Source: Salinibacterium sp. (lineage in GTDB: Bacteria > Actinomycetota > Actinomycetes > Actinomycetales > Microbacteriaceae). Taken from it: a stretch of DNA of 64,000 nucleotides. The DNA is taken from assembly GCA_019638845.1 (NCBI GenBank), contig JAHBSZ010000005.1, forward strand, positions 1 to 64,000. Reading direction: 5' to 3'. The number at the start of each line of letters is the position of its first letter. Positions within the stretch are counted from its first letter, which is position 1. The position numbers and the translations under genes were made by a program. Positions 24,699 to 33,006 of the stretch are shown here, piece after piece. A model generated the notes under the pieces. That model saw nothing but the letters and a program-made list of their open reading frames with translations, did not search any database and was not told where the DNA came from.

Positions 24699-26885
24699 GT
24701 GACCGTTCTGCCCCGCGTCCTTGCTGCCCTTGGCGTGCTCGCGCTCGGACTGGGTGGCGCACTCGTCGTGGCGTCCCCCGCGGCGGCGGCCACGTTCACC
24801 GTGACGAAGAACGCCGATGACGGCCTCGTGGGCAGCCTCACGTATGCGCTCGCCAATCTGGTTCCCGGCGGCAACACGATCACTATCACCGCGGTCGGCA
24901 CCATCACGATCCCTGGCGTCATCCCCGACATTACTGAGGATGTCGACATCGTCGGCCCTGCCGGTGGGGTGACTATCGAGACAACAGACACGATCGACCA
25001 CGTCACTATCGACGGCGCAACCGTCAGCATGACCGACATCGATATCCGACCCAACCTTGGCGGCATCGACGAGGGCATCGAGATTACGGACTCGAACGTC
25101 ACGCTCACCCGCGTGAGCGTTCAGGGATTCGACTACGGCATCACAGCGACCGACAGCTCTCTTATGGCGACCGGTGTCTCGCTCACCCAAAACGTGACGA
25201 TCGGCCTCTACTTCGCCGACGCCGTCGGTACGAACCCGCTCTCCCTGACGAATGTCACGCTCGGCGGCACCGCAGGTGCGCACACGGACACTGGCGCCGT
25301 CTTGTTCGGGTCTGGGGCGATGATGTCGCTCAGCAACGTGAACTCCGTCTTCACCGACACCGCTGGCCTCGCGATCGGCAGTGACGTGGGCGACGTCTCC
25401 CTCGACACCGTTACCGTCGAGGACTCGCCTATCGGCATCAACTTCGCCGCATCTGGCGGCTCGACGACCACCGTGAACCATCTCACCATCAACCGCACGC
25501 AGTCTGGCCTCTACGTCAACGTGCTCGACGACGCCAACCTCACTGTCAGTGACATGAACATCGCCAGCACGGACGGCGACGGCGTCGACCTCACGGCCGT
25601 CAACGGCTCGCGCGCGACGATCACGGCATCATCCGTGACGGGCAGCTCGGGAAGCGGATTCATTCTCGACGCAAGCGACAGCACCATTGAACTCACGAAT
25701 TCAACGTCGAGTGGAAACGGCCTCGGCGGCGGTTGTGGCTGTGGTGGCGGGTCGGGCGTCGAACTCTATGCGGACAACAGCGTCGTCACCCTCGACGGCG
25801 TGACGTCGAGTGGAAACACGGCGGCTTTTGGAGGCGGCATCGAGGCCGCGAGCGTCACCAACGGTTCCACAGTCACAGTCACCCGCTCGACGATTACCGG
25901 CAACCACGCCACGGATGACGGCGGGGGAATCGACGTCGACTCCGTAGCTGACGACGGTACGGTCGTCACGATCAGCGACTCCACGATCTCGAGCAATGAC
26001 TCCGTCGACTTCGGCGGCGGCGTCTACCTGCACGACATTGGCGGGGGGACAACGAACACCGCCCGGGTCGTCATCCAACGCACCACGTTCGACGGCAACA
26101 ACGGCGGCGGCTACGGCGGCGCGTTAGCGATCGATGGCATTAGCCCCGAAACATCCGGGTTGCCGAAGGTGCTTATCGACAGCTCCACCCTGTCGAACAA
26201 CACCACCCCATACGGTGGCGGGGGCATCCATGTCCGCAACCCGACGGGGCTTACCGCTCCCGTGGTGAAGCTCCTCAACTCCACCATCTCTGGCAATGAT
26301 GCCCAGGTCGGCGGTGGATTCGACGCGTCCGGGAGCCCCCTTGCAATCGTCATCAGCCACTCCACGATTGCGGACAACTCGGCGCACACCTCCGGGGGCG
26401 TCGCCGCGGACCCCAATACCCTGCAGCTCGACAACTCGATCTTGTCGGGCGCCTTCAGCAACAATGGCAACACCCCCGACGATCTCGACGTCGGCGGTGC
26501 CCTCATCGCCACGTTCAGCCTCGTGCAGGCGCCGCGCCCCGGAGTGCCGATTTCGGCGGTCGGCGGCAACATCCTCGGTGTCGACCCGAAGCTCGCGCCG
26601 CTCGCCAACAACGGCGGCTCCACGATGACCCGTCTCGTCGCTCCCGGCTCCCCCGCCTACAACGCGGGCGACCCCGCATTCACCGGCGTCGGCCTGTTCG
26701 ACCAGCGCGGTCAGGCGCGCGTCTTCGAACGACTCGACATGGGCGCCGTCGAGTGGCACCCGGCGCTCGCCCATACGGGCACCGAACTCACGCCCCGCCC
26801 GCTTCTGATTGCCTTTCTGCTCCTCTTCAGTGGAGTCGCCATGGTCGCGTTCTCCCGGCTTCGGACGGTTCGAGCAGTAGCCTGA
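24699..26885 (+). CDS. Cell-wall-anchored right-handed beta-helix surface protein
   Basis: A 728-aa exported protein. Signal peptide to about residue 31 (VLALGLGGALVVASPAAAA), then about 640 residues of repeated short strands rich in N, T, S, G and D (right-handed parallel beta-helix; repeated ...TISGN..., SSGNTAAFGGGIEA, STISSNDSVDFGGGVYL). The C-terminus is a sorting signal: LAHTG, a hydrophobic helix (PLLIAFLLLFSGVAMVAF) and a basic tail (RLRTVRAVA). LAXTG is the motif of actinobacterial class E sortases. Such helices often bind or cut polysaccharides, but no catalytic set is evident. A GLGGGCGCGGGSG turn with three Cys is unusual. GTG start; its neighbours are GlcNAc genes. Confidence 0.88.
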   Translation: MTVLPRVLAALGVLALGLGGALVVASPAAAATFTVTKNADDGLVGSLTYALANLVPGGNTITITAVGTITIPGVIPDITEDVDIVGPAGGVTIETTDTIDHVTIDGATVSMTDIDIRPNLGGIDEGIEITDSNVTLTRVSVQGFDYGITATDSSLMATGVSLTQNVTIGLYFADAVGTNPLSLTNVTLGGTAGAHTDTGAVLFGSGAMMSLSNVNSVFTDTAGLAIGSDVGDVSLDTVTVEDSPIGINFAASGGSTTTVNHLTINRTQSGLYVNVLDDANLTVSDMNIASTDGDGVDLTAVNGSRATITASSVTGSSGSGFILDASDSTIELTNSTSSGNGLGGGCGCGGGSGVELYADNSVVTLDGVTSSGNTAAFGGGIEAASVTNGSTVTVTRSTITGNHATDDGGGIDVDSVADDGTVVTISDSTISSNDSVDFGGGVYLHDIGGGTTNTARVVIQRTTFDGNNGGGYGGALAIDGISPETSGLPKVLIDSSTLSNNTTPYGGGGIHVRNPTGLTAPVVKLLNSTISGNDAQVGGGFDASGSPLAIVISHSTIADNSAHTSGGVAADPNTLQLDNSILSGAFSNNGNTPDDLDVGGALIATFSLVQAPRPGVPISAVGGNILGVDPKLAPLANNGGSTMTRLVAPGSPAYNAGDPAFTGVGLFDQRGQARVFERLDMGAVEWHPALAHTGTELTPRPLLIAFLLLFSGVAMVAFSRLRTVRAVA
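26878..26883 (+). promoter_or_regulatory. -10 element (TAGCCT) for nagA inside the preceding gene's end
   Basis: TAGCCT ends 7 nt before the nagA GTG at 26891 and overlaps the last codons of the beta-helix gene. It allows nagA to be transcribed separately and leaderless. Confidence 0.5.
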
Positions 26886-26890
26886 GAACC

Positions 26891-28027
26891 GTGAGCATCC
26901 TCTTCCACGGCGCCCGAAAACTCGACGCCCACGGTCAGGTCGACGACTTCTGGATGCTCGTTGACGACGACACAATCCTGTCGACCGGCAGCGGCCCGCA
27001 GCATCCGGATGCCGCTGCGCACGTCGACGTCGCCGGACACTGGCTGGTCCCGGGATTCCTCGACCTGCACGGTCACGGTGCCGGCGGCCACTCCTACGAC
27101 GACGGGCCGGACGACTTGCTCGCCGCCGTTGCTACTCACCGCGCGCACGGCACGACCCGTTCGGTGATCAGTCTCGTCGCCAATCCCGTCGATGACCTCG
27201 TCGTCAGCCTCGGGATGGTCGCCGACGCGGCGGGCGCCGACCCGCTCATCCTCGGCTCACACCTCGAGGGGCCCTTCCTCGCGGCGGGCAACCGCGGCGC
27301 ACACAATCCGGCGCACCTGATCGAACCATTCCCGTTCGAGGTTGAACGGCTCATCGGCGCCGCACGCGGAACCCTCCGACAACTCACGATCGCCCCCGAG
27401 CTCCCCGGTGCGATGGAGGCGATCGACGTGCTCGTCGAGTCACGGGTCGCGGTCGCCGTCGGACACACGATGGCCGACGAGAAGCTTGCCCATGAGGCCT
27501 TCGACCGCGGCGCGCGACTGCTCACCCATGCGTTCAACGCGATGGAGGGCATCCATCACCGCGACCCCGGCCCGATAGTCGCAGCGTTCGAAGACGAGCG
27601 CGTGATTCTGGAACTCATCCTCGATGGCAAGCACGTGCATCCCAGTGTCGCCCACCTCGCCTTCACGGCTGCACCCGGGCGCATCGCCCTCATCACCGAC
27701 TCGATGGCTGCGGCCGGTTCGAGCGACGGGGACTACACGCTCGGTGATCTCAACGTCTCCGTACGAGACGGGCTCGCGATGCTGCGGGGCACGACGACGA
27801 TCGCCGGATCGACGCTCACCCAAGACCGTGCACTCCGCATCGCCATGCGCGACACTCACATCGCCCCGCCCATTGCCGTCGAGGCGCTCACGCTCACGCC
27901 AGCGCGGGCCCTCGGCCTCGAGCACCGGCACGGGCTGCTCGCCCCTGGGTTCGTCGCGGACGCAGTGCTGCTCGACCACGAGTGGCACGTCGCGGGAGTC
28001 TGGGGGGATGGGAAGCAACTCTCCTAG
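26891..28027 (+). CDS. nagA: N-acetylglucosamine-6-phosphate deacetylase
   Basis: A 378-aa amidohydrolase converting GlcNAc-6-phosphate to glucosamine-6-phosphate. Motifs: VPGFLDLHGHGAGGHSYDD (metal/first-strand HxH), LGSHLEGPFLAAGNRGAHN (metal Glu), VAVGHTMADEKLA (metal His), LTHAFNAMEGIHHRDPG (His) and ITDSMAAAG (catalytic Asp). The GTG at 26891 is set by the -10 hexamer; the upstream in-frame extension overlaps the beta-helix gene and is rejected. Its product feeds NagB, encoded convergently next door. Confidence 0.96.
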   Translation: MSILFHGARKLDAHGQVDDFWMLVDDDTILSTGSGPQHPDAAAHVDVAGHWLVPGFLDLHGHGAGGHSYDDGPDDLLAAVATHRAHGTTRSVISLVANPVDDLVVSLGMVADAAGADPLILGSHLEGPFLAAGNRGAHNPAHLIEPFPFEVERLIGAARGTLRQLTIAPELPGAMEAIDVLVESRVAVAVGHTMADEKLAHEAFDRGARLLTHAFNAMEGIHHRDPGPIVAAFEDERVILELILDGKHVHPSVAHLAFTAAPGRIALITDSMAAAGSSDGDYTLGDLNVSVRDGLAMLRGTTTIAGSTLTQDRALRIAMRDTHIAPPIAVEALTLTPARALGLEHRHGLLAPGFVADAVLLDHEWHVAGVWGDGKQLS

Positions 28028-28050
28028 CCGTGCGCGCCCCCTCCGACCGC

Positions 28051-28111
28051 GTCATTCGGGCCATATGACCCTTTTGGGCGCGCGGGAGGTGCGTTTGCCC
28101 CGACTAGATGG
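28051..28111 (+). repeat. Conserved intergenic element, copy 2
   Basis: Contains TCATTCGGG(c)CATATG(a)CCCTT (palindromic core GGGCCATATGACCC), 21 unconserved nt, then TTTGCCCCGACTAGATGG. The same two blocks at the same spacing occur in copy 1 (17732-17793, other strand). It lies in the 96-bp gap between the convergent nagA and nagB genes, here without a tandem repeat. Confidence 0.65.
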
Positions 28112-28123
28112 CCGCAGCCCGGG

Positions 28124-28894
28124 CTAAAGCTTCTCCCAGTCGAGCCGGTTCGCCCACGCGTACCGGTAGTAGTCGGCGTAGGCGAGCTGCGACGCCGCGG
28201 CCTCGTCGACGATGACCGTCACGCGGGCGTGCAGTTGGATCGCCGAACCCGGCAGCGAAGCCGTAACCGGCCCTTCGACCGCACCCGCGAGCGCCGCGGC
28301 CTTGCCAGCGCCGAACGCGAGGAGCACGAGGTGTCGCGCCCGCATGATCGTTCCGAGTCCCTGGGTGATGCAATGCACGGGCACGTCGTCGGGTGAATCG
28401 AAGAAGCGCGCGTTGTCGCGCCGCGTCTGCTCGGTGAGGGTCTTCACGCGGGTGAGTGAGGCGAAGGACGACCCCGGCTCGTTGAAGCCGATGTGACCGG
28501 TGCTCCCGATACCAAGGACCTGCAGATCGACTCCGCCTGCGGCGGTGATCGCCGCCTCGTAGTCGACGCCTGCGGTCTCGATGGGTCCACTATCCGCAGG
28601 TACGCGAACGAGCGATGGCGTGAGCCCCAGCGGCTCCACAACTTCCCTGCTGATGACAGACCGGTAACTCTCCGGATGCCCGACAGGAAGCCCCACGTAC
28701 TCATCGAGCGCGAATCCCCTCACCTGCGTGAGGTCGAGCTTGCGCGCAGCAAGTGCACGCCACGTCGTCAGGGGCGTGGAACCGGTGGCCAGCCCCAGCA
28801 CCGCCCGCGGGTTGGACCGGACGAGTTGCTCGATCTCGTCCGCGGCCACCTCGCCCGCGGCATCCGGGGTCTCGACAATCACTACCTCAGCCAT
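28124..28894 (-). CDS. nagB: Glucosamine-6-phosphate deaminase
   Basis: A 256-aa enzyme converting glucosamine-6-phosphate to fructose-6-phosphate and ammonia. LGLATGSTPLTTWRAL is the phosphate loop; LDEYVGLPVGHPESYRSV carries the catalytic Asp; LGIGSTGHIGFNEPGSSF gives the catalytic Asn-Glu and His. The start overlaps the ROK kinase stop by 1 nt (TGATG). It is the last gene of the GlcNAc operon. The usual allosteric C-terminal extension of enterobacterial NagB is absent, as in the shorter Gram-positive forms. Confidence 0.96.
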   Translation of the reverse strand: MAEVVIVETPDAAGEVAADEIEQLVRSNPRAVLGLATGSTPLTTWRALAARKLDLTQVRGFALDEYVGLPVGHPESYRSVISREVVEPLGLTPSLVRVPADSGPIETAGVDYEAAITAAGGVDLQVLGIGSTGHIGFNEPGSSFASLTRVKTLTEQTRRDNARFFDSPDDVPVHCITQGLGTIMRARHLVLLAFGAGKAAALAGAVEGPVTASLPGSAIQLHARVTVIVDEAAASQLAYADYYRYAWANRLDWEKL

Positions 28895-29808
28895 CAGCCC
28901 TCCCCGACCAATGCCGCGCCCACTGCAGCGGCAGGGAAGTCGACGGGCACGATGGCGACTCTATCGCTCAGTCCAGTCGAGGCAAGGAAGGGTGACGTCG
29001 ACTCCCAGGACGCGAGAACGTCGTGCACCTCGTCGAGGAGTACGGGACCGAGCGACGAAAGCCCACCCCCGATCACGACGCTGTCGACGTCGACGGTGAG
29101 CACCAGAATCCGCACCGCCGCAGCAACGTTCTCCACGAAGCGTGCCTTCACGCCTAGTGCACGGGCGTCACCGGCGGCCGCTGCAGCAAAAAGCGCCCGC
29201 GCCGGCGTCGGGTCGTCGGTCGGCCATTGGCGGGCGATAGCGGACCCGGATGCCACCATCTCGAGACACCCACGCTGGCCGCACGGGCACTCGGGCCCCT
29301 TCGGATCGACCGGAATGTGACCGATCTCCCCTGCCGTACCGCGTGACCCACGCCAGACCCGGCCGTCGATGACGATTCCGGCAGCGAGCCCCGTGCCGAG
29401 GTTGAGGAACGCCATCGAGTGCAACTCATGCTTCTCGAGCAGGTGGAATGCCCCGAGAGCTGCCGCATTCACGTCGTTGTCGATGCGGACCGGCCGGCCG
29501 AGACGGGCGGAGAGTTCGGCGCCAAGCTCGAGCCCCTCAAGACCCAGATTGACGGCATGCGTGACGCGCCCGGTGGCGTTGTCGACGGCTCCGGGAATTC
29601 CGATACCAATGGAGGCGAAGCTCGCAATCTGCGCCTGCGCAAGCTCGGCGAGTTGGCTGACTGCGGCGACGGCAGTCTCCACGACCGCCTCGGGGCCGAA
29701 GCCCGTGGGGAGCCGGAGGCGTTGCACGATGAGCCCGGAGGGGGCGATGGCGACGGCATCCGTCTTCGTGCCGCCGATATCAATTCCGATGCGAAGGGCG
29801 TCGCTCAT
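28894..29808 (-). CDS. ROK-family sugar kinase (likely N-acetylglucosamine kinase or glucokinase)
   Basis: A 304-aa kinase: phosphate-1 motif IGIDIGGTKTDAVAI, IGIGIPGAVDNATG, catalytic Asp in IDNDVNAAALG, EIGHIPVDP and the zinc-binding ROK motif CPCGQRGCLEMVASG. It lacks the N-terminal DNA-binding domain present in the ROK regulator of the same cluster. Phosphorylation of imported GlcNAc to GlcNAc-6-phosphate is inferred from nagA/nagB; glucose is the other common substrate. ATG 29808 overlaps the permease stop by 4 nt. Confidence 0.93.
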   Translation of the reverse strand: MSDALRIGIDIGGTKTDAVAIAPSGLIVQRLRLPTGFGPEAVVETAVAAVSQLAELAQAQIASFASIGIGIPGAVDNATGRVTHAVNLGLEGLELGAELSARLGRPVRIDNDVNAAALGAFHLLEKHELHSMAFLNLGTGLAAGIVIDGRVWRGSRGTAGEIGHIPVDPKGPECPCGQRGCLEMVASGSAIARQWPTDDPTPARALFAAAAAGDARALGVKARFVENVAAAVRILVLTVDVDSVVIGGGLSSLGPVLLDEVHDVLASWESTSPFLASTGLSDRVAIVPVDFPAAAVGAALVGEG

Positions 29809-30641
29809 CCCTTGACCGCGCCACTGACGAGGCCCGACGTCAGGCGCCCCTGAACGATGAGGAAGAAGATGATGACCGGCACGGCGACCAGTGTTGAGGC
29901 CGCCATGACCTGACCCCAGTCGGTCTCCCTCGTCGCAGAGGCCTGCACAAACCCACGCAACCACAGCGGCAGGGTCTGGGCGGCTTCGGAGGGCAGCAGC
30001 ACGAGCGCCACCGTGAACTCGTTCCACGCTTGAAGGAACGCATAGACACCGGATGCCACGAGCCCCGGTGCGAGCAACGGGAACGTGATCCGCATGAAGG
30101 CCCCGAACCGGCTGAGGCCGTCGACCATCGCAGCCTCCTCAAGATCGGCCGGGACCCCTGCCACGAAGCCGCGCAGCATCCAGATGGTGAACGGCACGAC
30201 CGCCGCAATGTAGATGATGCTCACTCCGATGACGCTGTCGAGAAGGTGCACGCTCGACACCATCTTGTACTGCGCGATGAACAGGCCTTCCGCCGGGAGC
30301 ATCTGCACGATGAGGACCGCGATCACAAAGCTGCGGCGCCCACGAAACCGGAACCTACTGATCGCGACGGCGGCGAGGAACGCGAAGATGATGCAGAACA
30401 CGACCACAGTCAGGGTCACCGCAACGCTCATGCCGAGCGCGCTGAAGAACGACCCGTCGGCAATCGCACCCGCATAGTTGCTGACCGTGCCGTTGATCGG
30501 GAAGAAGGTCGGGATGAACGATTGCAGGATCGCCGTGGGGATGAACGATGAACTCACCATCCAGTAGACCGGGAAGGCCCAGATCAGGGCGATAAGGATG
30601 GCGAGGGCGCTCAAGAGCCCTTTCGCAAGACGGCGGCTCAC
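29805..30641 (-). CDS. ABC sugar importer permease (MalG-type)
   Basis: A 278-aa inner-membrane permease with six predicted helices. The coupling (EAA) loop reads RGFVAGVPADLEEAAMVDGLSRFGAFMRITFPLLAPGL. The GTG at 30641 overlaps the previous permease stop by 4 nt (GTGA); the longer in-frame start would run 39 nt into that gene. It forms the translocation pore with the 30638-31558 gene. No ATPase is in the cluster, so a shared MsiK-type ATPase encoded elsewhere is expected. Confidence 0.94.
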   Translation of the reverse strand: MSRRLAKGLLSALAILIALIWAFPVYWMVSSSFIPTAILQSFIPTFFPINGTVSNYAGAIADGSFFSALGMSVAVTLTVVVFCIIFAFLAAVAISRFRFRGRRSFVIAVLIVQMLPAEGLFIAQYKMVSSVHLLDSVIGVSIIYIAAVVPFTIWMLRGFVAGVPADLEEAAMVDGLSRFGAFMRITFPLLAPGLVASGVYAFLQAWNEFTVALVLLPSEAAQTLPLWLRGFVQASATRETDWGQVMAASTLVAVPVIIFFLIVQGRLTSGLVSGAVKG

Positions 30642-31558
30642 GCTTCGTCCTCTTTCAACAGGCTGCGGATGTAGAACCAACTCAGGGCGATGGTGATCCC
30701 GAGCACGAGGATGGAGACTGCCGAGGCCATCCCGAAGTCTTGGGCACTCGTGCCGAGCTTGTAGATGTAGGTGCCGAGCAGATCGTAGTCACCGGACTTG
30801 GAACCGGCATCCTGCAGAAGCTTGATCTGGGTGAACACCCGAAGGTCCCAGATGAGTTGGAGCAGAAGCACAATCGAGATCACGGGTCGGATCATCGGCA
30901 GGATGATCCCCCAAAACCGTTGCCAGCCGTTCGCGCCGTCGAGCTGAGCCGCTTCCATGACCTCATCGGAGACCTGGGTGAGCCCGGCATAGACCGAGAA
31001 GGAGACGAACGGCACACTCATCCACACGACGATGATGGATGCCACGAGCAAGAAGGTGAGCGGAGTAGACAACCAGTCGAACCGGTTCATGGCGACGCCC
31101 GGAATCATGTCGAGGAGGTAGTTGATGGCTCCGCGGCGGCGATCGAACAGCCAGATCCAGACGGTCATCGCCGAGACGACAGGCATCGACCACGCGAGCA
31201 ACAGCGCGACTTGAAGAACGAGCCGCGCAGTCTTGGTGACCGCTGCCATGAGCTGCGCAAGCACCGTTCCGATGACGAGCGTCACGAAGGCGGTGATAAG
31301 ACAAAATGCGAGCGACTTGCCCACGACCACCCAGAGCTGGGGGTCGGTGGCGAGCGTGATGTAGTTGTCGAGACCGACGAACTCCGCCGCCTTGCCGAAC
31401 TGCTGCTGCAGGCCGTACTTCTGAAAGGACGTGACGATCTGCCAGATGACCGGATAGCCCATTCCGAGCACGAGGACGGCAATCGATGGGATCAGGAGGA
31501 GGTGTGGGGCGCGGAAGCCACGGCGTCCGTTCGTGCGAGTCAGTGCGTCAGCAGACAT
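30638..31558 (-). CDS. ABC sugar importer permease (MalF-type)
   Basis: A 306-aa permease with six hydrophobic segments and the EAA loop YAGLTQVSDEVMEAAQLDGANGWQRFWGIILPMIRPV. The ATG at 31558 follows AGGAGG by 6 nt, the strongest ribosome binding site in the cluster, placed just after the long hairpin at 31601-31658. It works with the MalG-type permease and the lipoprotein receptor encoded upstream to import GlcNAc or chitooligosaccharides (substrate inferred from the nag genes). Confidence 0.94.
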   Translation of the reverse strand: MSADALTRTNGRRGFRAPHLLLIPSIAVLVLGMGYPVIWQIVTSFQKYGLQQQFGKAAEFVGLDNYITLATDPQLWVVVGKSLAFCLITAFVTLVIGTVLAQLMAAVTKTARLVLQVALLLAWSMPVVSAMTVWIWLFDRRRGAINYLLDMIPGVAMNRFDWLSTPLTFLLVASIIVVWMSVPFVSFSVYAGLTQVSDEVMEAAQLDGANGWQRFWGIILPMIRPVISIVLLLQLIWDLRVFTQIKLLQDAGSKSGDYDLLGTYIYKLGTSAQDFGMASAVSILVLGITIALSWFYIRSLLKEDEA

Positions 31559-31600
31559 GGCTAGTCCTCCTTTCGGGTAGCTGAGTAGCGGATCGAGGTT

Positions 31601-31658
31601 GGCGGATCGAGCCCATCGAGACCTCCCTGGCCGAGAGTCTCGATGGGCTCGACCCGCC
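31601..31658 (-). repeat. Long perfect hairpin between receptor and permease genes
   Basis: Two 21-nt arms (31601-31621 and 31638-31658) are complementary at 20 of 21 positions around a 16-nt loop; the core is CGAGCCCATCGAGA/TCTCGATGGGCTCG. There is no T-tract, and it lies within an operon, so it probably stabilises the receptor mRNA 3' end and lowers permease expression, as intercistronic hairpins do in maltose-type operons. The sequence may also be one copy of a genome-wide palindromic repeat. Confidence 0.8.
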
Positions 31659-31665
31659 GGTAGAG

Positions 31666-32958
31666 CTAGCCGTTGATCAGTGCGTCGATCTTGGCGTCAT
31701 ACTCCTTGGCAAGAGCGGTGATGTCGCCACCGCCGTTGACCTTGCCGAAGAACTCCTCGAGCAAGCCCGAACCCTCGACTGCAGCCCAGCCGGGAGCGGC
31801 GGGAGTGAGCTTCGAGTTGGCAGCCGACTCCGAGAGCGCCTTGGCGAACTGGTCATCACCGAGCGAGGACGCGTAGTCCAGGTTCGCCGGGCCGAGGCCG
31901 TTCGCACCGAGCATCTTCTGGTAGTCACCCGAGAAGATGATCTTCATCAACTCGCGGGCACCGGCCTGGTGCTTGCTGGCAGCCGAGATCGCGATGTTGG
32001 AGCCACCGGCGAACACCGGGGCAGCACCACCATCGACGCCGGGGAGCACGAAGACGCCGAAGGTGTCATCGTTCCACGTCGCAACGGTCTTCGTGCTGTC
32101 CTTCGGGTCAGCGGTCAGGTCACCGATCGACCAGTGCGCCCATCCGGGAGCGATGATCGTCGCGGCCTCGGGTGCGCCGGTTGCCGCGTTGTTGTTGATG
32201 TTGACCCACGGGGTGCTGTCAGCTTCCGTGACGGGGGCGAGCGAAGAATCCGTGTACAGCTTCTGCAGTTGCTTGAGGCCCTCGATCGTCTTGGAGTCAG
32301 AAAGCGTTGACTTCCAGGTGTCGCCGTCCTTCTTCGCGAGCTCGCCGCCGTTGGCGAACACCCACGAGATGCCGTTGCGCCAGTCCTCGCCGCCGATGTA
32401 GAAGCCGGACTGCGTGGCGGTCTTCAGCTTCGCCGCATCCTCGTTGAACTGCGCAAGAGTGGTCGGAACGTCGAGGCCGGCCGCGGCCCAGACGTCTTTG
32501 CGGAAGAAGATGTAGCGCGAACCGAAGTAATACGGCAGCGCGTAGTTCGCACCGTCGACCTCGCCGACCTGAACGAACGAGGGAAGCAGCTTGTCGCCGC
32601 CGAGCTCGGTGTACATGTCGCTGATGTCGCTGAACGCGCCCACTGTCGTGAATGTGGGGGACCAGGTGTTGCCGATCTCCGTCACGTCCGGGGTATTCTC
32701 GGCATCAGGTAGCGCGGTGGTCAGCTTCGAAAGAGCATCCGACCAGTCCTGCTGCTCAATGGTAAGAGTGCCCCCGGTTGCGTTCGCGTACTCGGTCTTA
32801 AGGTAGTCGCGCAGCGCATCCGGGGTGTCACCGCCCATGACCCACAGGGTGATGTTCTGGCCATCGGCTGATTCCTCGACGGGCGCCGGAGTGGAGCACC
32901 CGGCAAGAACGACGAGTGCGGCGGTCGCGGCTGCGACCAATCCGATCTTTCGCTTCAT
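31666..32958 (-). CDS. ABC sugar importer substrate-binding lipoprotein
   Basis: A 430-aa family-1 solute-binding protein: signal peptide with lipobox VLAGC (Cys20), an ITLWVMGGDTPDALRDYLKTEYANATGG opening typical of sugar receptors, and the late stretch VFAGGSNIAISAASKHQAGARELMKIIFSG. It would capture GlcNAc, chitobiose or related sugar at the cell surface for the two permeases. Similar receptors are NgcE and DasA of Streptomyces, but I cannot tell which ligand fits. AAGGAAG precedes the ATG. The gene lies 48 bp after the ROK regulator gene. Confidence 0.94.
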   Translation of the reverse strand: MKRKIGLVAAATAALVVLAGCSTPAPVEESADGQNITLWVMGGDTPDALRDYLKTEYANATGGTLTIEQQDWSDALSKLTTALPDAENTPDVTEIGNTWSPTFTTVGAFSDISDMYTELGGDKLLPSFVQVGEVDGANYALPYYFGSRYIFFRKDVWAAAGLDVPTTLAQFNEDAAKLKTATQSGFYIGGEDWRNGISWVFANGGELAKKDGDTWKSTLSDSKTIEGLKQLQKLYTDSSLAPVTEADSTPWVNINNNAATGAPEAATIIAPGWAHWSIGDLTADPKDSTKTVATWNDDTFGVFVLPGVDGGAAPVFAGGSNIAISAASKHQAGARELMKIIFSGDYQKMLGANGLGPANLDYASSLGDDQFAKALSESAANSKLTPAAPGWAAVEGSGLLEEFFGKVNGGGDITALAKEYDAKIDALING

Positions 32959-33006
32959 TGTGTCTTCCTTCTTTGGAGGGGGTGGTGCAGGCAGTGGTGC
33001 GTGGGG

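Noticed and set aside
31601-31658. Intrinsic terminator
   Set aside because: No T-run on either strand and genes of the same operon continue; interpreted as an intercistronic stabiliser or repeat.
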